Source of the DNA: Desulfomonile tiedjei DSM 6799
GTDB lineage: Bacteria > Desulfobacterota > Desulfomonilia > Desulfomonilales > Desulfomonilaceae
Assembly (NCBI RefSeq): GCF_000266945.1
Contig: NC_018025.1
Location: forward strand, 2,418,001-2,482,000
Direction of reading: 5' to 3'
Length of the DNA: 64,000 bases
Both the position numbers and the translations under genes were made by a program. Within the stretch, counting starts at the first letter, position 1. Each line of letters opens with the position of its first letter. The notes beneath the pieces were generated by a model. That model was given only the letters and a program-made list of their open reading frames with translations. It had not been told where the DNA came from and searched no databases. Below, piece after piece: positions 8,445-16,676 of this stretch.

Positions 8445-8761
8445 TACCGATTCGCTTTTCTTTTCATATACCGATTCTCAAAAGTAATCACGGATTGTGA
8501 AGAGCAGTTCCCAGCAATTGGTAGCGCCGGTCTCCGTGCCGGCGAACAATTCACCAAACAAATCAATAAGTTCTCGCCGGCAGGGACGCCGGCGCTACTG
8601 ATTCTTCTCATTGCAGGCATTGGATTCCGTCAAGACTTTCGATAACCGCTATAATCTGAGAGGCTGGGGTATCCTTCGCTCCGGACGACGCAAAGCCGTC
8701 TGATCACTCCGCTCAGGACACCCCAGCCTTCGCTATCTTATATGCATAACTGCGAAATGGT
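8445..8761. repeat. Foldback element B, copy 1, interrupted by element A
   Basis: Element B is about 132 bp when the insertion is removed. It starts TACCGATTCGC and holds an internal inverted repeat in which GGCTGGGGTATCC pairs with GGACACCCCAGCC. It matches the uninterrupted copy at 35336-35468. The match breaks at 8467/8653, where a 183-bp element A plus a TA duplication is inserted. The right end is slightly diverged from copy 2. Confidence 0.82.
8469..8651. mobile_element. MITE-like element A, copy 1, nested in element B
   Basis: A 183-bp element nearly identical to 40833-41015 (two differences over 189 aligned bases). The ends are imperfect inverted repeats: TATACCGATTCTCRAAAG against TATAGCGGTTATCGAAAG. 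It is flanked by TA on both sides, and the empty site is seen in element B copy 2. Inside is a strong hairpin (TAGCGCCGG...CCGGCGCTA). It has no coding capacity. TA duplication suggests mobilisation by an IS630/Tc1-type transposase, which is inference. Confidence 0.82.
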
Positions 8762-8766
8762 CTCAG

Positions 8767-9225
8767 TCAAGTACCGCTATCGGGTGGTAGCTTGGCAACT
8801 TCAGTCCAGAATTTTTCAATTGACTGTACCGCGGCTGTGAATTGATCCACATCAACGGGTTTGGTGATAAAACAGTTCGCTTGGAGAAAGTAGGCTTCAC
8901 AAATATCGCGCGGTTCGTCCGAAGTGGTCAAGACAATAACCGGAATATGTAAAGTGAACGGATTCCCCTTAATTTCTTCCAGGACTTCCGTGCCGCTCAT
9001 GCCTGGCAAGTTCAAGTCTAAGAGAACGAGATCGGGGCATGGAATATCCGTATCTCGCTGTATACATTTTTGGTGCAAAAAATGTACGGCATCGGCCCCA
9101 TTTTCGACCACATGCAGCCGTAGGTTGATCTTGCTGTCTTCTAGTGCTCTTTTGGTGAGAAAAATATCAAAAGGGTTGTCTTCAACCAACAGAATATTTA
9201 ATTTCCGACCTCTTTCTGAAATCAT
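8767..9225 (-). CDS. Single-domain response regulator (Rcp1-like)
   Basis: A 152-residue receiver domain with no output domain. It shows the acidic pair in LLVEDNPFD, the phospho-acceptor Asp in DLVLLDLNLPGMSG, Thr in VIVLTTSDE, and the switch Lys in CFITKPVD. The insertion-bearing shape resembles the Rcp1 group, partners of phytochrome-type and PAS histidine kinases. I choose the ATG at 9225 because GGAGG stands a few bases before it; a longer reading frame upstream adds 34 residues that do not resemble a receiver. No kinase gene is adjacent, so the partner is unknown. Confidence 0.9.
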   Translation of the reverse strand: MISERGRKLNILLVEDNPFDIFLTKRALEDSKINLRLHVVENGADAVHFLHQKCIQRDTDIPCPDLVLLDLNLPGMSGTEVLEEIKGNPFTLHIPVIVLTTSDEPRDICEAYFLQANCFITKPVDVDQFTAAVQSIEKFWTEVAKLPPDSGT

Positions 9226-9534
9226 GACACCCTCCAAGTGAATACAAATCCACCTTTGTACAATTCTTGTCGAATCCACACTGAGCCAATTCTCAGCATT
9301 CATCCTTCCAATAATCAGTCTAATCACTCACAATAAATTCTCAAATGCATCGAAAAGGCTGATTCATAGTCGCGAAGCGTTCACTTCATCGGGACGAGTG
9401 CGATTCCTGCTTGACGTTTTCAAATCCGTCTCAGCTAGTCGTGAAAGCGATGAACTTGAGCCTGTTCAAGACCCCTTCCTATCGGTCACGGCTGCTTCTC
9501 GATCCAGCCGGGTGGTTGTGGGGTTACTATGACG

Positions 9535-10674
9535 TCACTTCGATTGCATCGCAGTCATAACGGCGTTTCTCAATCCAATCATGCGCACGTCGCCGCCAGG
9601 ATTCGCTTCGAGTTTGTTCATTACATACGAAAAACACAGCCTGGAGTCCGGGTCCATCTCAAGCCAGGACCCGCCGAAGCCACCCCAGTAGAACGAACGT
9701 GGACTTAAGCATGGAAGCGCTTCGTTGACCAAACCGAAACCCAATCCGTATCGCACGGGCGCACCGAGCACAACGTCCGTGCCATTGTACTGTTCTTCGA
9801 TTGCGTGATCGATTGTCGCCTGAGAAAGCAACCGCAGACCGTCCAACTGGCCTCCGCAAGCCAGAAGTGAGCCAACTCGAGCTGCGGAGCGAGCGTTCCC
9901 GTGTCCGTTGCTGGAAGGGATTTCCGCAGCTCTCCAGGCTCTGTCGGAATACCCCGGGATGATCGGCGGATTAAAGAGCGTTCTCGCTGCAAATGATTCC
10001 GGGTCGAAAACCGGTGGCTCCATCGGCGGCGGCGGGATGAGTTCTGCAACGCGAGCGTCGTGCTCCCTGCGTAAACCAATGTGGAAATCAGCTCCCAGCG
10101 GAACCGAGACCTCGTCACGGAAAAACGAACCCAGGGTCTTTCCGGAAATGCGTCGGACCAGTTCTCCGACGAGATACCCGAACGTCACCATATGGTAACC
10201 ACTTTGAGTTCCGGGTTGCCACCACGGCTCTTGACGTGCCAGGATTTCTGTAATTCTGCCCCAATCATAGAGTGCTTCCATTGGAAGGGGCTCGTTGATG
10301 CCTGCTAGTCCCGCGCTATGGCTGAGCAGCCAACGGACTATTATTTCGCTCTTTCCCCCTTGCGCAAATTCCGGCCAATAGTCAGCCACCGCCGAATCCA
10401 GATCAAGTTGACCGCGATCGACCAGCATGAGCGCACACAGGGTTGTCATCACTTTTGTGGTTGAATATACATTCGTGATCGTATTCCGTTCCCACGGCAT
10501 TGTTTGCGCTGCATCCGCGTGCCCTGCCCAAAGATCGACTACGTATTCCGAATCGAGCGTGACCGCAAACGACGCTCCCACTTCTAAACCGGACTCGAAG
10601 TTCCCGGCAAATGCGTCCTTCACTGCCAGGAAGCGTTGATCGCAATAACCATGAATTTCAGTTGATTCTTTCAC
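9535..10674 (-). CDS. Serine hydrolase, class C beta-lactamase/EstB family
   Basis: A 379-residue beta-lactamase-fold hydrolase. The nucleophile motif S-x-x-K is STTK (VYSTTKVMT, near residue 80), followed by a Tyr-containing motif (SGYHMVTFGY, near 165) and a C-terminal YWGGFGGSW segment. These enzymes usually act as esterases or peptidases. The start is GTG at 10674, with GGAGG five bases upstream; an earlier ATG adds 16 residues without a ribosome site. No signal peptide is seen, so it is probably cytoplasmic. It is a single-gene unit. Confidence 0.88.
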   Translation of the reverse strand: MKESTEIHGYCDQRFLAVKDAFAGNFESGLEVGASFAVTLDSEYVVDLWAGHADAAQTMPWERNTITNVYSTTKVMTTLCALMLVDRGQLDLDSAVADYWPEFAQGGKSEIIVRWLLSHSAGLAGINEPLPMEALYDWGRITEILARQEPWWQPGTQSGYHMVTFGYLVGELVRRISGKTLGSFFRDEVSVPLGADFHIGLRREHDARVAELIPPPPMEPPVFDPESFAARTLFNPPIIPGYSDRAWRAAEIPSSNGHGNARSAARVGSLLACGGQLDGLRLLSQATIDHAIEEQYNGTDVVLGAPVRYGLGFGLVNEALPCLSPRSFYWGGFGGSWLEMDPDSRLCFSYVMNKLEANPGGDVRMIGLRNAVMTAMQSK

Positions 10675-10905
10675 AACGTCCTCCAAAAATTGCAGTATGT
10701 CGTCAAGACAACTCGATGACAATAGGCTTTACATACTTTGTCTTGCTATAGAAGGTCCAAGTTGCAGTGCGCCATCGATCGGTATAATCTTGCCAAAGCC
10801 GCTATTAGTCAAGGAGTATAATACTTTCCATTCACTTCGGTTCCGATAATCGCAAAATTAGATTTCGATGTTTCAAGAGGATCGGATAGAAAGCCGATTC
10901 TTGGC

Positions 10906-12507
10906 TCATTTGTCGCGATCGTATTCGTAAATGAGATGAGAGGCTGTCGGAGGCGAGTCGCCAAGATGAAAACCTTTCACCCGGTCTTCAATTGCACGGT
11001 CTGAAACCGTCATGCGGGCATGTTGCCGCAGGTGCTCGGCCCAGGAATCCAGGACAAACGTCTCTACATATCTTCCTGACATTGCAAGGTCGCGAAACAA
11101 GCCCCATTGTCTCGCTCCATCGCGTCGTCGAATGTTGCCCAGTCGGTACATTGCGTGAACGAATTCGTTCGCATTGCCGGGATCGATGGTGTACTCCAGC
11201 ATTATCAGCACAGGACCTTCTTCGGGGTCCAGCGGTACGGTCACGCTGGGTTCCGGCCAATGAAGCGAAGGCGTCAAGTCTGCGCCGGGTCCGGGCCTCA
11301 TCGGCCAAATTCTGGCAGTGACAAGGCTTCCCAAAAGCCCAAACGCAGCACAAGTGAGAGCAAGAGTACTTCCGAAGTGCTGAGTGATTGTTCCCCATAT
11401 AACGCTGGCAATAGCCATGCCTCCCTGGAACGAGAGTACGTAAAACCCCAGCGCCCGAGCCTGAACCCAGGACGGCACGGCTATTTGTGCCGCGACGGTG
11501 AAGCTGGACATGGCTGCCATCCAGCCTGCTCCCGCGAGAATCATGGCACTGTACAACAGACCGATGTTCCGGACATATCCCATGATCAGGAGCACAACCG
11601 CCAGCGCAACAGTGGCACTGCTTATGAGCACATTCGTGGCAAACTTGCGTCTCAGGATAGGCAGAATTGCAGCGCCTATCAGCGCTCCAACTCCGATACA
11701 GCCGAAAAACCATCCGAATCCGATAGCATCCATACCCAGCTTATAGCGTGCGACCACCGGCATGAGTGCCCACAAAGCACTGGCAGAGAAAATGAAGACC
11801 GAACAGCGCACAAGCACGGCACGAAGTTCCGCAGCGTGAACTGTATATCGTGCCCCTGTCCGAATGGCTTCTATCACGTGTTCCGGGGGCAGCGAACGCT
11901 CGGCTGGAGAGAACTTCCATCCGTACAAAACCGCAATAACACCTGCGAATGAAGCGGCATTAAGGAGAAACACGGGTCCCGGCCCGGCTATGGCGACTAT
12001 AATGCCTGCCAGCCCGGGCCCCAAAGCTCGAGCTATATTGAACGCCACACCGTTCAAGGCTACAGCAGATGGCAGTTCGTCCCTCGAAACGAGTCCGGGG
12101 ACAACAGCTTGCCACACCGGCATGTTTGCCGCCGCTCCCAACCCGAGTGCGAATGTGAAGAGAAGCAGGAGCCATGGAGTGGTCGCTCCCAGGATGGTAA
12201 GCACGCTCAGACCTGCCGCTGCTGCACACATCCATCCCTGGGTAAAAAGGAGCATCCTGCGCCGATCTACAATATCGGCCACCGCTCCAGCCGGAAGCAC
12301 GACAAGGAATACTGGTAGACTCGTGGCCGTCTGCATCAAAGCCACCATCAAAGACGACGTGGTGAGGGAAGTCATGAGCCACACCCCACCCACATTCTGC
12401 ATCCATGTCCCGATATTTGAGACAATCGCTGCTGTCCAGAGTGCTCGAAAAATAGAATGTCTGAGCGGACTCCAGGCAGAAGAGCTCGGATAATATTGAT
12501 CGGCCAT
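10906..12507 (-). CDS. MFS transporter with C-terminal ferredoxin-like/ABM-type domain
   Basis: About 533 residues. The first 410 carry roughly twelve membrane helices of the MFS_3 (enterobactin exporter EntS-like) group, with VADIVDRRRMLL as the cytoplasmic loop 2-3 motif. The last 100 residues are soluble (EYTIDPGNANEFVHAMYRLGNIRRRDGARQWGLFRD) and look like the monooxygenase-like domain that often ends this subfamily. The ATG at 12507 (MADQYYPSS) is preferred because AGGG lies six bases upstream; a start at 12579 is possible. The substrate is unknown and no siderophore genes are nearby. Confidence 0.85.
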   Translation of the reverse strand: MADQYYPSSSAWSPLRHSIFRALWTAAIVSNIGTWMQNVGGVWLMTSLTTSSLMVALMQTATSLPVFLVVLPAGAVADIVDRRRMLLFTQGWMCAAAAGLSVLTILGATTPWLLLLFTFALGLGAAANMPVWQAVVPGLVSRDELPSAVALNGVAFNIARALGPGLAGIIVAIAGPGPVFLLNAASFAGVIAVLYGWKFSPAERSLPPEHVIEAIRTGARYTVHAAELRAVLVRCSVFIFSASALWALMPVVARYKLGMDAIGFGWFFGCIGVGALIGAAILPILRRKFATNVLISSATVALAVVLLIMGYVRNIGLLYSAMILAGAGWMAAMSSFTVAAQIAVPSWVQARALGFYVLSFQGGMAIASVIWGTITQHFGSTLALTCAAFGLLGSLVTARIWPMRPGPGADLTPSLHWPEPSVTVPLDPEEGPVLIMLEYTIDPGNANEFVHAMYRLGNIRRRDGARQWGLFRDLAMSGRYVETFVLDSWAEHLRQHARMTVSDRAIEDRVKGFHLGDSPPTASHLIYEYDRDK

Positions 12508-12706
12508 ATCCATCCCTGGCAAAAAAAAGGTCCTGGAGTCCCTCATGCATGTACCGAAACGCTCCAGTCCTTCAATCATACTCTAACACATCTCGCGGAG
12601 GAGGAAAGTTCCGTGGAGATGCTTTCTCATATGAATCACTTTCAGATTTCATCCGGCTCTAATGCCGGGGTTTGTTCGTATCAGGTAACCTCCTGAAATA
12701 TATTGC

Positions 12707-12736
12707 TTGACCGAGTGCATTTGTCAGAGCTACATT
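12707..12736 (+). promoter_or_regulatory. Candidate sigma-70 promoter for the hybrid kinase gene
   Basis: TTGACC (12707-12712) and TACATT (12731-12736) are 18 bases apart in the gap 12580-12913, upstream of the plus-strand kinase gene. Four to five of six bases match in each box. The rest of that 334-base gap shows no gene. Confidence 0.35.
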
Positions 12737-12913
12737 AAAAAACCAGAGATCAACAGGACTCTTATTCTCATAAGGTGAATGCCGCTTGGAATTGGAAGAA
12801 TTCCATTCGGATCACTTTTTTCCTATCGGGGGAGGCTCCGACTGCTAGATTCTGGAGCAGACACCTACATAATCGGGGAATCGTCAGGACAATTCCTGAA
12901 CGGGAGGACAAGA

Positions 12914-15748
12914 ATGGCTGTACGCAGAAGAATGGTTATGACGATAGCCTTCTTCTTCATTGCCGCTTTTTTGATTGCGCCCGTTTCTTTTGTCCACGCC
13001 CTCACGCTTTCAAGTGCGGAACAGGAATATATTCGCAACAAACAAACCGTTTCGTTCATCAGCCAGACACGATATGCGCCTTTTGAGTTCGCGAATAAAG
13101 ACGGGCAATGCGAGGGCATGATGCTGGATGTGATCCGTTGGTTGGCAGTGGAAATAGGATTTCAGCCGGTATTCGCTGACGCAACCTTTCAGCAAGCACA
13201 GGAAGCCGTACTATCGGGAAGAGCAGACGTTCTCACCAGTCTCTTCTACAGTGACAGACGTGACGAGAAATTCGCATTCACCGAAACCTTGTACGATGTG
13301 CCGGCATCGATGTTCGTCCAGGCAGATAGAACCGATATTAAAGATATCAAGGATCTGAACGGCAAGATCGTTGCCGTACAGAAGGGTGATTATGCCAAGG
13401 AGTTCCTGGAATTCAAACAGATTCGTTTCGAGATACTCGATACGAACGATTTTGCTGAAGCTGCCGATATGGTCATTGCCGGTAAGGCCGATGCGGTGAT
13501 CGGTGACGAACAGATCGTGCTGTATCATATTTTCAGTAGTCGGCTTACGGATCGCATCAAGAAGGTTGGGGAACCTCTGTATACCGGTAGAAACTGTATG
13601 GCTTCGAACAAGCAAAATGCTTTGCTCATAGGCATTTTGAACAAAGGGATCCAGGAAGCCCGGAAGACGGGAGTTCTTGATAAGATCAGCAAAAAGTGGC
13701 TTGGCACAAAGTTCAGACCGGAAAAATCGTGGATAGATCATTATCTCTGGCATATTGTTATCGGAATTAGCGCTGTTCTCTTGCTCTCGCTCTGGGTTTG
13801 GGGATGGAATGCAAGGTTGAGGACAATTGTTCGGAGGAAAACCGAGGATATCAGACGGAGTGAAGAGGCCCTGCGGGAGAGCGAAGCAAAATATCGAGAC
13901 CTTTTTGAGAATGCGTCAGACATTATTTACACCCACGATATGAACGGCAGGTGTATATCGGTCAACGAGGCCGCAAGAAAAATCCTCGGATTCTCGTCAA
14001 CTGAATTTCAATCCCTGCATCTTCGAGATATCGTCGATCCTGAGTCTTTGCCGATTGTTGCAGAGGAACTCCGAAAAAAAAGCGAAGAAGGTGTGGAAAG
14101 GAGCGGTCCGTACGAAATCCTTGTCCGATCGAAAGACGGAACTTCTCACTGGTTCGAGATTAACTCCCGGGTCATTATAGGTGACGGAAAGCCGGTTGGA
14201 GTTCATGGCACTGCGAGAGACATTACTGAGAGAAAACGAGCGAAAGAGGCTCTCAGAGAATCGGAAGAGAAATATCGGCTGGTTGTGGAAAACGCGAATG
14301 AAGCCATTCTTGTGGCTCAAGGAGAGATGCTCCGATTTGTCAATCGGAAAGCAGTAGAAATCATGGGCTATTCCGAGGAGGAACTCACTTCCAGACCTTT
14401 CGTGGAGTTCATCCATCCCGACGACCGGGCCCTGGTGGCAGGAAGATACTCCCAAAGGCTTGCAGGGCTGAATCCTCCTCAGGTTTATGCATTCAGGATT
14501 GTTGACCGTCTCGGTAACCTCAAATGGATGGAAATCAATGCAGTGGCCCTGACATGGGAAGGCAAGCCCGCGTCCTTGAATTTCCTCGTTGACATAACCG
14601 GCAGAAGGAAGATGGAGGAAGAACTGGTAAAAATTCAGAAGCTCGAGTCACTTGGCGTTCTGGCAGGTGGCATCGCTCACGACTTCAACAATATTCTGAC
14701 TGCAATTTTGGGGAACATTTCTCTTGCAAAAATGCAGGCACATTTTCCGGAGAAGGCGACGATCAGGCTGACAGAAGCGGAAAAAGCCTGTCTCCAGGCA
14801 CAGGGACTTACTAAACAATTGCTCACTTTTTCAAAGGGTGGCATTCCGATAAAAAAGACTACGATTATTTCGCAATTAATAGCAGATTCGTGCAATTTCG
14901 CTGTTACAGGCTCCAGTTCCCGTTGTGACTTCCTGATTCCTGACGATCTCCTGCCGGTGGATGTGGATGAGGGGCAAATCGGTCAGGTCCTTAACAATCT
15001 CGTGATCAATGCCGTGCATGCCATGCCTCAGGGGGGCATGATTCAGGTTCAGGCCGAAAATGTCAGAGCAATCTCTACACAAGCGCTTCCGCTGGAAGAG
15101 GGGGATTATGTAAAAATATCGGTTCGCGATCAGGGTATCGGCATACCGGAAAGGGTTTTGCCGAAGATTTTCGATCCGTATTTCACCACCAAGAACAAGG
15201 GCAGCGGACTCGGTCTTGCCACTGCCTACTCAATCATAAAGAATCATGGTGGCTTAATTACTGCCGAATCCAAAGAGGGTGTCGGCACAACGATGTACAC
15301 CTATCTCCCGGCTGCACAAGCAGTGCCGAGAAGGTTGTTCGATGTAAACGGGCTCCCTCAGTTAGGAGATGGTAAGATACTGATCATGGATGATGAGCTT
15401 TCTATACGAGATGTTGTATGCGAAGTCCTCTCCACTCTGGGGTATACCGTCGTGCTGGCCAGGGACGGATCGGAGGCTATCAAGCTGTACAACGCGGCAA
15501 GAGAGTCATCACATCCTTTTGATGTAGTTGTTCTGGACTTGACCGTTGCAGATGGCATGGGAGGCGCCGAGACCATGCAGATGTTGCTTCATATAGATCC
15601 GAACGTCAAGGCTGTGGTGTCAAGCGGGTATTCCAACGATCCTTTGATGGCCGATTATGCCACGTTCGGTTTCAAGGCAATGGTAGCGAAGCCGTACACG
15701 GCAAAGCAGTTGAGCGATACTCTGAAGCGGGTAATGGCCCATTCGTAA
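12914..15748 (+). CDS. Hybrid histidine kinase with periplasmic solute-binding domain
   Basis: A 944-residue membrane sensor. Signal peptide (about 1-30), extracytoplasmic SBP_bac_3 domain (about 33-265), membrane helix (about 277-298), two PAS domains (about 315-435 and 440-555), HisKA with His in GGIAHDFNN (near 587), HATPase with NNLVINAVHAM and DQGIGIP, and a C-terminal receiver with phospho-Asp in VVVLDLTV (near 874). An amino-acid-like or other small solute probably binds outside. The start is the ATG at 12914, with GGGAGG six bases before; a longer frame from 12779 lacks these signs. It may be paired with the PilZ-like gene downstream. It resembles the kinase at 55325-57448. Confidence 0.92.
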   Translation: MAVRRRMVMTIAFFFIAAFLIAPVSFVHALTLSSAEQEYIRNKQTVSFISQTRYAPFEFANKDGQCEGMMLDVIRWLAVEIGFQPVFADATFQQAQEAVLSGRADVLTSLFYSDRRDEKFAFTETLYDVPASMFVQADRTDIKDIKDLNGKIVAVQKGDYAKEFLEFKQIRFEILDTNDFAEAADMVIAGKADAVIGDEQIVLYHIFSSRLTDRIKKVGEPLYTGRNCMASNKQNALLIGILNKGIQEARKTGVLDKISKKWLGTKFRPEKSWIDHYLWHIVIGISAVLLLSLWVWGWNARLRTIVRRKTEDIRRSEEALRESEAKYRDLFENASDIIYTHDMNGRCISVNEAARKILGFSSTEFQSLHLRDIVDPESLPIVAEELRKKSEEGVERSGPYEILVRSKDGTSHWFEINSRVIIGDGKPVGVHGTARDITERKRAKEALRESEEKYRLVVENANEAILVAQGEMLRFVNRKAVEIMGYSEEELTSRPFVEFIHPDDRALVAGRYSQRLAGLNPPQVYAFRIVDRLGNLKWMEINAVALTWEGKPASLNFLVDITGRRKMEEELVKIQKLESLGVLAGGIAHDFNNILTAILGNISLAKMQAHFPEKATIRLTEAEKACLQAQGLTKQLLTFSKGGIPIKKTTIISQLIADSCNFAVTGSSSRCDFLIPDDLLPVDVDEGQIGQVLNNLVINAVHAMPQGGMIQVQAENVRAISTQALPLEEGDYVKISVRDQGIGIPERVLPKIFDPYFTTKNKGSGLGLATAYSIIKNHGGLITAESKEGVGTTMYTYLPAAQAVPRRLFDVNGLPQLGDGKILIMDDELSIRDVVCEVLSTLGYTVVLARDGSEAIKLYNAARESSHPFDVVVLDLTVADGMGGAETMQMLLHIDPNVKAVVSSGYSNDPLMADYATFGFKAMVAKPYTAKQLSDTLKRVMAHS

Positions 15749-15920
15749 TGCATGGACGATCTACCGCAGAAATTTATTGCCACAGGGACAGAGTGGTTCT
15801 AGAATAAAATATCGACTCTTTTTTAGATAAAGCGGCTTAAGCTGCTGAATCAAATTTCTGCCGTCGTTTGTTTTGAGAGGCGCTTGGAAGTCTAACGGCG
15901 ATCCGCATATGGGGGGCGAC

Positions 15921-16445
15921 ATGACGTGCCGGAAGAGAATAAGGGCTCAGGATTTCGTGAGAGAATTCCGAGCGGGGATGACCGACGTCCAGCTCATGAA
16001 GATTTTCGGTCTCACTTCTACCGAACAACTGAACAGCATTTTTCGGAAACTCCTGGACTCAGGAATTCTGAACGAGTTCGACCTGGCGAACCGAACAACA
16101 GAGCGTATTCCCGATGTAGTGGATCGTGATCTAAGAAGGTTCAGGCGGAGCAAACCTCTCGGCAACGTTCCCGTCTATGACATGAATGACGTATTCTCAG
16201 AATTTATTGTCATGGACATTTCCGAAGATGGGATCAAGGTGGGACGAATTAAGAGCGTTCGGGGAGAAAAGCGAACCTTCCTGATAAAGGCATTAGAGTT
16301 CGACGAAATGCAAACATTTTCATTCGATGCGGTTTGCCGTTGGGCCAACCGAGGAATGGCTGGATTTGCCATAACCAGCATAAGCCCTTCCGCTGCAATC
16401 CAGCTCAAGCGGTTCATCAATCGGTTCACCTTTTGTGAAGACTGA
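15921..16445 (+). CDS. PilZ-like domain protein (possible c-di-GMP binding)
   Basis: About 174 residues. The N-terminal third (FVREFRAGMTDVQLMKIFGLTSTEQLNSIFRKLLDSGIL) is a helical module often found in proteins of this phylum. The rest fits a PilZ domain: an RxxxR-like motif in RRFRRSK and a DxSxxG motif in MDISEDGIKVG, about 27 residues later. These two motifs bind c-di-GMP in characterised PilZ proteins. GGGGGG four bases before the ATG at 15921 supports this start. It follows the hybrid kinase in the same direction by 170 bp. The PilZ call is from motifs alone. Confidence 0.65.
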   Translation: MTCRKRIRAQDFVREFRAGMTDVQLMKIFGLTSTEQLNSIFRKLLDSGILNEFDLANRTTERIPDVVDRDLRRFRRSKPLGNVPVYDMNDVFSEFIVMDISEDGIKVGRIKSVRGEKRTFLIKALEFDEMQTFSFDAVCRWANRGMAGFAITSISPSAAIQLKRFINRFTFCED

Positions 16446-16676
16446 GTGCGCTGAGAAGTTCAATTTCATCCATCGCCCTGTTTCAAAGTTTCCATTCATC
16501 AGAAACCAATTCCACGGGTAGTCAAGCATTGTGGCGAGACCTGTCGTGCGAGTAACGAGCCTTGACGCCGCTGAAAAAGATCTTGAAGAGGGATGCCATT
16601 TCTTATCAGAGCATTTTGATCTAGCATCATTCTACAGATGTCTCTTCATATGGTCATTGATATGGGGACGACTTTT

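Noticed and set aside
8435-8620. Open frames within element A (also near 40740-40984) that give the same peptide twice
   Set aside because: They only reflect the repeat; there is no ribosome site and the frame crosses the insertion boundary.
15885-15902. A GG-N10-GC pair upstream of the PilZ-like gene as a sigma-54 promoter
   Set aside because: Only the GG and GC match; the rest of TGGCAC and TTGC is poorly kept.
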